Origin: M3007 sp044347755
GTDB taxonomy: Bacteria; Bacteroidota; Bacteroidia; Chitinophagales; Saprospiraceae
Assembly (NCBI GenBank): GCA_044347755.1
Contig: JBIKUE010000007.1
Location: 1 to 64,000 of the forward strand
Reading direction: 5' to 3'
Length of the DNA: 64,000 nucleotides
The notes under the pieces are model-generated. The model was given only the letters and a program-made list of their open reading frames with translations. It searched no databases and was not told the DNA's origin. The position numbers were made by a program, and so were the translations under genes. Positions 52,737 through 61,246 of the stretch are shown one piece after another; the stretch's first letter is position 1, and the number at the start of each line of letters is the position of its first letter.

Positions 52737-54587
52737 ATGAATATCGTTTCCACCCTGCAAAGTGCCGTTGCCCAAGCTGTTACCCAACTCTACGGTGAAG
52801 CCACCGACGCTTCCAAAGTTTTGGTCAACACTACCCCACCCGATTTCACCGGAGATTACTCGGTGGTGGTTTTCCCTTTTGTCAAAATAGCCAAAAAATC
52901 GCCCGATGTAGCAGCCAATGAAATCGGCCAGTACCTCGCCGATCATGTAGCTGAGGTAAAAGCCTACAATGTGGTAAAAGGTTTTTTAAACCTGGAAATC
53001 AGCGACGGCTATTGGCAATCATTCCTGCAAACAGTCATTGGAAACGATGCTTATGGCACTTCGCCTAAGAGCGGCAAAAAGGTAATGGTAGAATTCTCCT
53101 CTCCCAATACCAACAAGCCGTTGCACCTGGGCCATATCCGAAATATCTTGCTGGGATGGTCCTGCACCCGCCTGCTGGAGGCTGCCGGTTACGAGGTGGT
53201 CAAAACGCAGATCATCAACGACCGCGGTGTGGCTATTTGTAAAAGCATGCTTTCCTGGATGAAATGGGGAGAAGGTAAAACACCGGAAAGTGAAGGCATC
53301 AAAAGCGACCACTTTGTAGGCGACTGGTACGTACTCTTCGAGCAAAAAAGCAAGGCGGAATACGATGCCTGGCAACAAACGGATGCGGCAAAGGAGTTGT
53401 TCGAAAGCAAGCGCAAACCTAATCAGGAGGCTAAAGACTTCTTTAAAGACTATAAAAACAAGTGGTTCAATGAACACTCCACTTTAGGCGCTGAAGTGCG
53501 GGAAATGCTCCTAAAATGGGAGGCCCATGAACCGGTAACCATGGCCCTTTGGAACAAAATGAATGGCTGGGTATATGCAGGTTTCGATCAGACCTACCAC
53601 AACCTGGGCGTTTCGTTCGACAAATTATACTACGAAAGCAATACCTACCTGCTGGGTAAGGATATTGTGGAAGATGGCCTCGCCAAAGGCGTTTTCTTCA
53701 AGAAAGAGGACGGCTCCGTATGGGTAGACCTCACGGATGCAGGCCATGACCAGAAAGTGGTGCTCCGCGCCGACGGCACCTCTGTGTACATCACGCAGGA
53801 TTTGGGAACCGCACGCATGCGCCATGCCGAACTGGGCTGCGAAAAATACGTTTACGTAGTAGCCGATGAACAAAACTACCACTTCCAGGTGCTGTTTGAA
53901 ACCCTGAAGCGCCTGGGCGAGCCCTATGCTGAAGGATTGCACCACCTGTCTTACGGACTGGTGGAATTGCCTACCGGACGTATGAAAACCCGTGAAGGAA
54001 CCGTAGTAGACGCCGACGACCTGATTGCCGAGGTACTGCGGATCGCCGGAGAGCAATCATCCGAGCGCGGGGAATCTGACGGTATTGCACCTGAGGAGAA
54101 ACAGGAAAACCTGCGCCGGGTAGGCATGGGCGCCCTGAAATTTTTTATCATCAAGGTGCATCCAAAGAAGAAGATGATTTTTAACCCGGAAGAATCTGTG
54201 GATCTGCAAGGGCAAACTGGTCCGTACATTCAGTACAGCCACGTGCGGATTAATGGTTTGATGCAACGGATTGCACGGGAGCAAATTGACCTTTCGCCTG
54301 CAACCGGCTATTCCGGCATACAAACGCAGGAAAAAGATTTGCTACTGGCGCTACATGAATACCCCGAGGTTGTTCAAAAAGCGGCTGCAGAGTACGATCC
54401 GTCCCTGGTGGCTAATTTCTGTTACGATCTGGCCAAGAAATACCACAAGTTTTGGCACGACCTGTCTGTATTCAACGCAGATACCGCCGAAGCCCGAGCC
54501 TTCCGCCTAAGCCTGAGCAAATCCGTAGGACAGGTATTAAAATCCGGTATGGGGCTTTTGGGTATTGAGATGCCGGAAAGAATGTAA
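52737..54587 (+). CDS. argS: Arginyl-tRNA synthetase
   Basis: Class I aminoacyl-tRNA synthetase charging tRNA-Arg. The 616-residue protein has an N-terminal Add-1 domain (to about 110), the HIGH motif as HLGH at 130-133, a KMSKS-equivalent M-K-T-R in GRMKTREGTVV near 415, and an all-helical anticodon-binding C-terminus including HKFWHDLSVFN. Family length is normal. It is separated from atpG by a terminator and has its own promoter box; a 27-bp palindrome follows before glnS. Confidence 0.95.
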   Translation: MNIVSTLQSAVAQAVTQLYGEATDASKVLVNTTPPDFTGDYSVVVFPFVKIAKKSPDVAANEIGQYLADHVAEVKAYNVVKGFLNLEISDGYWQSFLQTVIGNDAYGTSPKSGKKVMVEFSSPNTNKPLHLGHIRNILLGWSCTRLLEAAGYEVVKTQIINDRGVAICKSMLSWMKWGEGKTPESEGIKSDHFVGDWYVLFEQKSKAEYDAWQQTDAAKELFESKRKPNQEAKDFFKDYKNKWFNEHSTLGAEVREMLLKWEAHEPVTMALWNKMNGWVYAGFDQTYHNLGVSFDKLYYESNTYLLGKDIVEDGLAKGVFFKKEDGSVWVDLTDAGHDQKVVLRADGTSVYITQDLGTARMRHAELGCEKYVYVVADEQNYHFQVLFETLKRLGEPYAEGLHHLSYGLVELPTGRMKTREGTVVDADDLIAEVLRIAGEQSSERGESDGIAPEEKQENLRRVGMGALKFFIIKVHPKKKMIFNPEESVDLQGQTGPYIQYSHVRINGLMQRIAREQIDLSPATGYSGIQTQEKDLLLALHEYPEVVQKAAAEYDPSLVANFCYDLAKKYHKFWHDLSVFNADTAEARAFRLSLSKSVGQVLKSGMGLLGIEMPERM

Positions 54588-54597
54588 CCGCGCCCTT

Positions 54598-54660
54598 GTT
54601 CACCTTGGTTTCAGACCTATAAGGATTTGGAAACCTTATAGGTCTGAAACCAAGGTGAAC
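54598..54660. repeat. Perfect 27-bp inverted repeat between argS and glnS
   Basis: 54598-54624 is exactly complementary to 54634-54660 with a 9-nt loop. The core motif GACCTATAAGG/CCTTATAGGTC is a frequent palindromic element in Bacteroidota intergenic regions by my recollection. No T tract follows, so its role as terminator is uncertain. It starts 10 nt after the argS stop. Confidence 0.8.
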
Positions 54661-54706
54661 AGCGATGGAAATTCAACCCTTCATTTGACCTTCTAATTAC
54701 TTGAAT

Positions 54707-56371
54707 ATGAGCACTAACAGCAATGCGCCGCTGAATTTTCTGGAAGAAATCATTGAAGCTGATCTGGCTTCAGGCAAACATAAAACCGTTCTCACACGCT
54801 TTCCACCGGAGCCCAACGGGTATCTGCATATTGGTCATGCCACCAGTATCTGCCTCAACTTCGGTTTGGGGCTGAAATATGGCGGAGCTACTAACCTACG
54901 CTTTGACGACACCAATCCGGTAACGGAAGAAACAGAATATGTAGAAAGCATCATCGAGGACGTGCGCTGGTTGGGATTTGAACCAGCCAATATCCTGTAC
55001 GCTTCCGACTACTTTGAGCAGCTCTATGACTGGGCCAAGGTGCTCATACAAAAGGGAAAAGCCTATGTAGATTTTTCTACGGCAGAAGAAATTGCAGCCA
55101 TGAAAGGCACGCCCACTTCACCAGGTAAAAACAGCCCTTATCGCGATACCACACCGGAAGAAAACCTGGCGTTGTTTGAAAAAATGCGCGCTGGCGAATT
55201 CCCCGACGGGCACTGCACCCTGCGCGCCAAGATTGATATGACATCGTCTAATATGATCATGCGCGATCCCCTACTCTATCGGATAAAACATGCGCACCAC
55301 CACCGTAGCGGTGATAAATGGTGTATTTATCCGATGTACGACTGGGCGCATGGTCAGAGCGACAGCATCGAAAACATTACCCATTCTATTTGTACCCTGG
55401 AGTTTGCTCCACACCGTGAACTGTACGACTGGTGCATTGAACAGCTGGGTATTTTCCCATCCAAACAGTATGAATTTGCCCGCAGGAATGTGTCATATGC
55501 CATCACCAGTAAACGAAAGCTGAAGCTGCTGGTAGAAGAAGGCCATGTTCGTAGCTGGGACGACCCTCGCATGCCTACGATTTCCGGTTTCCGCCGACGC
55601 GGTTACACCCCGGCCAGCATCCGGGAGTTCTGCGATCGTATTGGTCTGGGCAAACGTGAAATGGTGGCAGATATGTCGCTGCTTGAATTCTGCATCAGGG
55701 AAGACCTGAATAAAATTGCCCTGCGTCGCTTTGCTGTGCTGGATCCGTTGAAGGTGGTGATTACCAACTATCCTGAAGGGCAAACAGAATCTCTGGAAAC
55801 AGAAAACAATCCGGAAGACCCCAATGCCGGTACTCGTCCACTGACCTTTGGTCGGAAGTTGTGGATCGAACAGGATGACTTCATGGAGAATCCTCCGCCT
55901 AAATATTTTCGTTTGTCGCTGGGAGGTATGGTGCGTTTGAAATCTGCCTACATCATTCAGTGTCATGATGTGGTAAAAGACACCAATGGCAACATTACAG
56001 AAATCCACTGCACCTATGTGCCGGAAAGTCGCTCCGGACAAGACACCTCTGGCTTGAAACCCAAGGGCGTAATTCACTGGCTGGCGGCCAGCAATGCCCA
56101 AAAGGCCGAGGTAAGGTTGTATGATCGCTTATTCCAGGTTGAAGATCCTGCCAGCGAGGAAGATTTTCTGGCTACCCTAAACCCCAACAACCTGCAAGTG
56201 ATTGAAAACGCCCTCATTGAGCCTGCACTTGCCGATGCGAAACTGGGAGAGCGGTTCCAATTCACCCGTCTGGGCTATTTCTGTGTTGATCCTGATGCTC
56301 AACCCGGCAAACCCGTGTTTAACCGAACGGTTACGCTCAAAGATGCCTGGGCCAAGGAACAGCAAAAGTGA
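54707..56371 (+). CDS. glnS: Glutaminyl-tRNA synthetase
   Basis: Class I synthetase that attaches glutamine directly to tRNA-Gln. The 554-residue protein has HIGH at 41-44 in PNGYLHIGHATSICLNFG, the FDDTNPVTEETEYVESI stretch that marks GlnRS/GluRS, and the KMSKS variant in YAITSKRKL near 270, followed by two beta-barrel anticodon-binding domains. The presence of PPEPNGYLHIGH at the start and the length support GlnRS over GluRS. I start at ATG 54707; an in-frame TTG at 54701 would add two residues. It lies after the argS palindrome. Confidence 0.95.
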   Translation: MSTNSNAPLNFLEEIIEADLASGKHKTVLTRFPPEPNGYLHIGHATSICLNFGLGLKYGGATNLRFDDTNPVTEETEYVESIIEDVRWLGFEPANILYASDYFEQLYDWAKVLIQKGKAYVDFSTAEEIAAMKGTPTSPGKNSPYRDTTPEENLALFEKMRAGEFPDGHCTLRAKIDMTSSNMIMRDPLLYRIKHAHHHRSGDKWCIYPMYDWAHGQSDSIENITHSICTLEFAPHRELYDWCIEQLGIFPSKQYEFARRNVSYAITSKRKLKLLVEEGHVRSWDDPRMPTISGFRRRGYTPASIREFCDRIGLGKREMVADMSLLEFCIREDLNKIALRRFAVLDPLKVVITNYPEGQTESLETENNPEDPNAGTRPLTFGRKLWIEQDDFMENPPPKYFRLSLGGMVRLKSAYIIQCHDVVKDTNGNITEIHCTYVPESRSGQDTSGLKPKGVIHWLAASNAQKAEVRLYDRLFQVEDPASEEDFLATLNPNNLQVIENALIEPALADAKLGERFQFTRLGYFCVDPDAQPGKPVFNRTVTLKDAWAKEQQK

Positions 56372-56389
56372 CGAGGCTCATATTTTTAT

Positions 56390-56470
56390 TTTTACCGCAG
56401 AGGCGGAGCGGCGCAGAGGTGTAATAATTGATTGTCAAATTCTCTGCGCCTCTCCGCCTCTGCGGTAAAA
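56390..56470. repeat. Intergenic palindrome (CCGCAGAGGCGGAG family), copy 1
   Basis: A perfect 19-bp outer stem (56390-56408 with 56452-56470) and a nested 9-bp stem (56410-56418 with 56442-56450) form one long hairpin between the convergent glnS and radical SAM genes. A related copy lies at 62091-62150. Confidence 0.8.
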
Positions 56471-56483
56471 TTTTGAGACGTCT

Positions 56484-57992
56484 TCACATGCCTTCCCATT
56501 CTGGTTGACGGTATCGGAGCCAGAATTTTTGCAAAATTTTGAGTTCGTAGGGGCGGTAAAAAAAGTTGGAGGCATACCGCCATTGGCTCAGCCTGGGCAT
56601 GATGTTGCGTTGTAACCTGGTTAGTTTGGTATCTGAAACAGTTGGATACCTGGCATGAATAACCGTTTCAAAATCCTGAATATATTGAACCATTTCTGGC
56701 GTCAACCAGGGGGTGAGTGGATTTTTCCGTTGGTCAAACTGCTCCCATTGAGGAGAAAGCCAGTCCGTTAAGTGTTTGGGGAAGCTGAATCCAGCTTTGG
56801 TGATTTGAGCAAACAATTCTGAACCTTCTGTCGGGACAGGCGAATAAACGTAAAGGATGATTTCTGTAGCCGGATTTACCTCCTTAATGCGTTTAATGAA
56901 TTGAATATCAGACTTAATCTGCCGCCAAACTGCTTGTTCATTTTCGGCTGGCATCCCCAGAACAAACGAGTATTCCGGGATAATGTCAAATTTTTTCAAT
57001 CGTCCAGCGAAAGCCAGAATCTGGGCTCCGGTTTGTTTGCCGCCTTTATCCATTTGTTTTAACAGCTCATCATTCCCGGTTTCTGCCCCGAAGAAAATCA
57101 TCCTGCAGCCAGCCTCTCGCATTAATGCCAAAGATTCATCAGAATACTGGTCTACTGTGTCTATTCTAGCCTCTCCCCACCAGTTCATGTTTTTGCCGAG
57201 CATGAGTTTGGCAAATGCTGTGGTACGCTTTTCACTGACAAAAAAGTTGTTATCATGAAATTCAATGCTGTCTGCCCCCCATTTTTCCCGCACATACATA
57301 ACATCCCGAAAAATCTTTTCTGCTGATTTTCCTCGCCAACGAGCCTCGTAAATAGGAACTACCGCACAAAAAGAGCATTTGAAAGGGCATCCCATGCTGC
57401 TGTGATAGGCCAGTGTTTTTTTACCTAAAAAGGTAGGATTGAGGTATTTATCTAATGGATAAAATTGATCAAGTGTATCATAAGGCAGTTCCGGTAAAGT
57501 ATCCTGATCCAGTAATGCTTCTTTGGAGTTCTTAATAATGTCTCCTTCAGGTATCTTCCATATGAGATTGGAAATAAATTCAAACGGAGTATTTGTTTCC
57601 AATGCATGTAGTAACGACGGAAATGCATGGTCACCGGGTCCATCAATCACAAAGTCTACCCAGCCACTGCGCATTACAGCGTGGTATTGGTTGCTGGCAA
57701 AATATCCTCCCCATACCTGAATCACATGTGGGAAAAGTGCTCTGATTTTTTGAGCAAATGGTATCGCCTGTTTGAGTTGCGGGCCAGGCATAACGGTAAA
57801 TCCAACATAACGGAATGTTGGATCGGATAATAATCCGGAGATTTTATTCCACGGATCCTCCTCAAGATTGCCATCTACCAATGCATATTCAAATTTGTCA
57901 TGAATACAAGCTGCAACCTGGAGGATGCTATTAGGAATCCGGTATTTGCTGTTAGCGCTCCGGGGATTGAATAACAAGACTTTTTGACTCAC
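56484..57992 (-). CDS. Cobalamin-binding-domain radical SAM protein
   Basis: A 502-residue radical SAM enzyme with an N-terminal B12-binding-like domain (about 1-155, GGYFAS and DGPGDHAFP typical of this subfamily) and a catalytic domain with the iron-sulfur CxxxCxxC at C202-C206-C209 in GCPFKCSFC. A later GAETGNDELLKQMDKG is the common E-S-G-S-E-like segment of B12 radical SAM proteins. Members perform methylations and other difficult C-C or C-P chemistry; the substrate is unknown. It starts at ATG 57992. It is monocistronic, convergent with glnS, and preceded by a long leader-like intergenic region. Confidence 0.85.
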   Translation of the reverse strand: MSQKVLLFNPRSANSKYRIPNSILQVAACIHDKFEYALVDGNLEEDPWNKISGLLSDPTFRYVGFTVMPGPQLKQAIPFAQKIRALFPHVIQVWGGYFASNQYHAVMRSGWVDFVIDGPGDHAFPSLLHALETNTPFEFISNLIWKIPEGDIIKNSKEALLDQDTLPELPYDTLDQFYPLDKYLNPTFLGKKTLAYHSSMGCPFKCSFCAVVPIYEARWRGKSAEKIFRDVMYVREKWGADSIEFHDNNFFVSEKRTTAFAKLMLGKNMNWWGEARIDTVDQYSDESLALMREAGCRMIFFGAETGNDELLKQMDKGGKQTGAQILAFAGRLKKFDIIPEYSFVLGMPAENEQAVWRQIKSDIQFIKRIKEVNPATEIILYVYSPVPTEGSELFAQITKAGFSFPKHLTDWLSPQWEQFDQRKNPLTPWLTPEMVQYIQDFETVIHARYPTVSDTKLTRLQRNIMPRLSQWRYASNFFYRPYELKILQKFWLRYRQPEWEGM

Positions 57993-58285
57993 GGGAACAA
58001 GTTACAACAGTTCTTTTGGTGTCAAACCATTTTCTCTTTTAGAGGTTTATTTTTCAAATGAAATTCAAAAAAAAAGGTCTTTTTGGGGATAAAATTGTCA
58101 ACAAATACCAACGAATGCGCCAAATCTGCCCTAATTGTTAACGCCCTTTAAAGCAAAAGAAAAACCAGTATCCAAGGGCGTGACCGGCCTTTAATCCTGG
58201 CGTATAAATTGCATACTTATAAACGTACGAGTGCTGGCAACAAACAAACACTTTGTGATGGTCTTACAACCATTACCCATCTTTT

Positions 58286-58350
58286 GGAAGATTGTTTTCA
58301 TTTGGTTTTTTAGGGTTTGGCCGTCGGGGCGTAAGTTCCGACGGCTTTTA
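58286..58350 (+). repeat. Leader/terminator module, copy 1
   Basis: A 64-65 nt unit starting GGAAGATTGTTTTCATTTGG and ending with a hairpin (GCCGTCGG 58320-58327, CCGACGGC 58338-58345, then TTTT). Copy 2 lies 142 nt to the right with an almost identical first part and the same stem-loop core, GCGTAA in the loop. Confidence 0.7.
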
Positions 58351-58427
58351 CAAAGCCATGGTAAACTGCAATATAAATGAACAAAAGGAGTGTCTCTGCA
58401 CATGAGTAGGGACGATAAGGCAAATAA

Positions 58428-58493
58428 GGAAGATTGTTTTCATTTGGTTTTTAGGGTTTAGCCGTCCATGCGTAATGCTGCGACGGCTTTTTT
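58428..58493 (+). repeat. Leader/terminator module, copy 2
   Basis: Almost the same unit as copy 1: GGAAGATTGTTTTCATTTGG, then a stem AGCCGTC (58460-58466) with GACGGCT (58482-58488) and a run of six Ts. It ends 15 nt before the fkbM start codon. The stem is kept but the loop differs, which suggests that structure is selected. It could be a terminator for a small RNA or an attenuator for fkbM. Confidence 0.7.
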
Positions 58494-58507
58494 ATTTCAA
58501 GAACAAA

Positions 58508-59311
58508 ATGACAACACTTGCAGTGTCCAGAAACCAAATGCGGTATCTTGTGGCCACTTTTGAATGTTTATCGTTTTTTCCGTTGAAGGACTTTATTAAA
58601 AAAATTTTCAAGGCATTGCCTTTCGACCTGACCAAAAACCAACGATACGACCGTCTGACTGAACGGATCATTAAAAAGGTGTGTCATCCAGGCTATAACA
58701 GTGCGGACGTGGGTTGTCATAAAGGAGAAATCCTTGACTTGTTTTTGGCGGCCTCGCCAAGTGGTCAACATTATGGCTTTGAGCCCATTCCGGAGCTATG
58801 TGAGCAACTCAAACTCAAATATTCCGGCTATTCCAACTGTAAAATCATGGAGGTGGCTTTATCCAGTCAGGAAGGAAGCTCTACTTTCAATTTTGTGGTG
58901 AGCAACCCTTCTTACAGCGGGTTGCAAAAAAGGCAATACGACAGGCCAAACGAAGAAGATACACAAATTACAGTTGAGACCAAGAAACTGGACGATGTAT
59001 GGCCTTCCGACTTACCGCTTCATATCATGAAAATAGATGTAGAAGGCGGTGAAAGGCTTGTTCTGGAAGGAGGACTTAACACCTTGCGTCGGTGGAAACC
59101 AACGGTGATTTTTGAGCATGGAATGGGCGCTTCTGATCTTTACGGATCAACCCCCGAACAAATATTTGCCCTATTTGAGCAATGCGGTTTGCGCATATTC
59201 CTACTTGAGCAATTTTTGGCGGAAGGAACTCCTTTAAGCAAAGAGCATTTTGCAAAAGAATTCTACGAGCGCCGAAACTATTACTTTGTAGCCAGTAGCG
59301 AATCCCGGTAA
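58508..59311 (+). CDS. FkbM family SAM-dependent methyltransferase
   Basis: A 267-residue methyltransferase-like protein of the FkbM family, often O-methylating sugars or polyketides. The SAM-binding motif is DVGCHKGE at 67-74, followed by GFEPIPELCEQL, and the family-typical IMKIDVEGGERLVLEGG lies near 178-194. I start at ATG 58508; a frame is open to an ATG at 58475, but that codon lies inside a terminator stem. The FkbM protein begins 15 nt after copy 2 of the leader module. It stands alone on its strand and its sugar or lipid target is not evident. Confidence 0.8.
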   Translation: MTTLAVSRNQMRYLVATFECLSFFPLKDFIKKIFKALPFDLTKNQRYDRLTERIIKKVCHPGYNSADVGCHKGEILDLFLAASPSGQHYGFEPIPELCEQLKLKYSGYSNCKIMEVALSSQEGSSTFNFVVSNPSYSGLQKRQYDRPNEEDTQITVETKKLDDVWPSDLPLHIMKIDVEGGERLVLEGGLNTLRRWKPTVIFEHGMGASDLYGSTPEQIFALFEQCGLRIFLLEQFLAEGTPLSKEHFAKEFYERRNYYFVASSESR

Positions 59312-59337
59312 TATATTACCGCGTTTGGCGGTAAACG

Positions 59338-60447
59338 CTATTCTTGTTCTTCCATGACCAAAGAACGGATATGTGGCGCTCTTTGTAATCCGACAGGTTG
59401 GTAAACATCCAACTCTCGTATGGGGTGTCCATCAGGCCAACGACCCATAAACCGTTGCTCCGGAGTATTTCCAAAGGCGTATTCCTTTTGAATCCCTTTT
59501 CTGCTGTAATTGATCAAAGCATCTCCGAGTTTCCAGTAACAATGAAAGTCAACTTCATTTAAACGAGAGGTCATCAGTACCCGCCGAGCGGTATAATTTC
59601 TAACCCCGGTGTCAAAATCAAGATCATAACCATACGGTTCTGAATGAGTAGCCAGTACCCACCTTCGCAAATTGGTGGTATCTCTGCGCTGAACGATCAG
59701 GTTTCTTTCAGGAGTATTTACGGCAGTATTAAACACCAGAGAACCAAATTCGGCTCCCACTACATAATCATCTTCGCCCACAACAATTAACACCTTGGTA
59801 TCAGAAGGTATTGCGGAGTAATCCTGCAGCCTGGCTCCTTTAAATGGCCCAGAGCCTGGCTCAGCCAGCAACATCGCTGTTGGTTTGGGGATCCGCATTT
59901 TTTCCCAACGGGTGGCCAGGTTTGCAGCAGTTACTCCTCCATAAGAATGTCCGATGTATACCACATGGTCAGTTTTTGGCTTAACCCTTCCTTCCTTTTG
60001 AAGTTCCCGAAGCGCATCTCTTATGCCCTTTGCTGCATTTTCCGGAAAACCATTTGGCCGAGGCCAGACAAGGTTTTTCTGGTATCGGGGATATATTACT
60101 ATGTTCCCTTTGGCGACCAGGTGTTTTATCCATTTTCCATAGGCCATTGGATTGTAAGCACCGTAACCGTGCAGAAATACGACCACTTCTGCTGAATCCG
60201 GTTTGGGGTCAGCAGGCTCAAACAGCCAATAGCCGTCAGCACGGGTTGCGGCATCAAAAAATGAAACAGATTTATGCAGGTACTCTGCACCTCCCGGGCC
60301 GTCGAATGGTTGGCCGGGATATGGTGTTTCCTGAGCTGTTGCGAAGAGTCCTTTAAAGATCAAGGGCGACATAATTGCAATAGCCTTGGTCCAAGGCTTT
60401 AGTTGTTTGAACGTTGAAATGCTTAAAAGCAGGTTTTTGGCTTTCAT
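59338..60447 (-). CDS. Alpha/beta hydrolase-fold protein
   Basis: A 369-residue hydrolase of the alpha/beta fold. The oxyanion region is HGYGA (93-97), the nucleophile elbow GHSYGG (166-171, S168) and an acidic residue and late H-C-Y-W, with His as a candidate for the triad. An N-terminal hydrophobic segment (about 22-38) may be a signal or membrane anchor ending ATAQ. I start at ATG 60447 (MKAKNLLLS); a longer frame begins at 60477. Its substrate (ester, amide or lactone) is unknown. It is divergent from the VanX-like gene across about 85 nt. Confidence 0.75.
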   Translation of the reverse strand: MKAKNLLLSISTFKQLKPWTKAIAIMSPLIFKGLFATAQETPYPGQPFDGPGGAEYLHKSVSFFDAATRADGYWLFEPADPKPDSAEVVVFLHGYGAYNPMAYGKWIKHLVAKGNIVIYPRYQKNLVWPRPNGFPENAAKGIRDALRELQKEGRVKPKTDHVVYIGHSYGGVTAANLATRWEKMRIPKPTAMLLAEPGSGPFKGARLQDYSAIPSDTKVLIVVGEDDYVVGAEFGSLVFNTAVNTPERNLIVQRRDTTNLRRWVLATHSEPYGYDLDFDTGVRNYTARRVLMTSRLNEVDFHCYWKLGDALINYSRKGIQKEYAFGNTPEQRFMGRWPDGHPIRELDVYQPVGLQRAPHIRSLVMEEQE

Positions 60448-60515
60448 AAAAATGCCTAATTTGGTATAGAAACGCAAATCCTCGTTTTTCGTTGAATTTG
60501 TAGGTGCCTAAACTG

Positions 60516-60523
60516 TAATTTTG
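60516..60523 (+). promoter_or_regulatory. -7 box overlapping the candidate start of the VanX-like gene
   Basis: TAATTTTG (60516-60523) with TTTG at 60497-60500 upstream. It overlaps an in-frame TTG at 60521, so translation more likely starts at GTG 60533 with a very short or absent leader. Confidence 0.4.
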
Positions 60524-60532
60524 CAAAAAATA

Positions 60533-61222
60533 GTGCTTTTGATACGCCATTTTATTTTCCTTATTCTTTTCCTTTCTGCTTGTGGACTTGAGCCAGCCGT
60601 ACCATCGGTTGTCAGAGACCTACAATCGCCGGAATCCGTATCTGATTCTCCCACGGTTTCCCCACAACAGACCATTGCTCATCCGGGATTTACGGAAGTT
60701 ACCCAACTGGATCCAAGCATCAAATTGGATATCCGGTATGCCACTACCGATAATTTCACCAAATCAAAAATATACGACTGCCCAAACTGTTTGTTACGTC
60801 CTGAGGCAGCTGAGGCAGTCGTAAAAGCACATAAAAGCCTCAAAAAGAAAGGATTAGGCTTGAAAATGTTTGATTGTTACCGCCCCCGGCCTTATCAGCA
60901 AAGATTATGGGATAAGGTACCTAACCCCGATTATGTAACGCCCCCCAGCAAGGGCTCCATGCATTCAAGAGGCGCCGCTGTTGACCTAACGATTATTGAT
61001 TCCAAAGGCAAAGAATTAGATATGGGAACGCCTTATGATTTTTTTGGTCCTGAGGCGCATACCGACAATGTCAAACTACCTAAAAAAGTACTGGAAAACA
61101 GAAAAATACTGCGAGACGCATTAGCAGAAGTTGGATTTAAAGGCATTCGTACCGAATGGTGGCATTTCTCTTTTCAGGGTAAAAGCTGGCCTTTATCAGA
61201 CTATGTATGGCCTTGTAAATAG
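60533..61222 (+). CDS. D-Ala-D-Ala dipeptidase (VanX/DdpX-like, M15D) lipoprotein
   Basis: Zinc peptidase that hydrolyses D-Ala-D-Ala, in cell wall recycling or nutrition. The 229-residue protein has a lipobox ending LSAC (Cys 17), a linker, and the M15 catalytic motifs SxHxxGxAxD with H144 and D151 in SMHSRGAAVD, and E208-W-W-H211, both zinc ligands and the catalytic glutamate. An aromatic CYRPRPYQQRLW segment also fits the family. VanX proper is cytoplasmic and acts in vancomycin resistance; this lipoprotein form is periplasmic and there is no van gene cluster, so I prefer a recycling role. Start choice: GTG 60533 over TTG 60521, because the promoter box overlaps the latter. Confidence 0.85.
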   Translation: MLLIRHFIFLILFLSACGLEPAVPSVVRDLQSPESVSDSPTVSPQQTIAHPGFTEVTQLDPSIKLDIRYATTDNFTKSKIYDCPNCLLRPEAAEAVVKAHKSLKKKGLGLKMFDCYRPRPYQQRLWDKVPNPDYVTPPSKGSMHSRGAAVDLTIIDSKGKELDMGTPYDFFGPEAHTDNVKLPKKVLENRKILRDALAEVGFKGIRTEWWHFSFQGKSWPLSDYVWPCK

Positions 61223-61246
61223 CTTCCGGAGCATCATAAGACAATC

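Larger units (their letters stand above)
57993..58507 (+). other. 515-nt intergenic region with duplicated leader/terminator modules
   Basis: No gene is seen. The left part (57993-58280) has small inverted repeats such as ACGCCCTT near 58139 with AAGGGCGT near 58172, and ATGGT/ACCAT around 58257-58275. The right part carries two near-identical units described separately. The region could hold small RNAs or an untranslated leader for fkbM. Confidence 0.4.

Noticed and set aside
58475..58507. Upstream ATG for the FkbM protein
   Set aside because: The codon lies within the stem-loop of the second leader module, and the ATG at 58508 gives a normal start.
60533..61222. Vancomycin resistance locus suggested by the VanX-like protein
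   Set aside because: No vanH, vanA or regulatory gene is present, and the lipobox points to a periplasmic recycling role.
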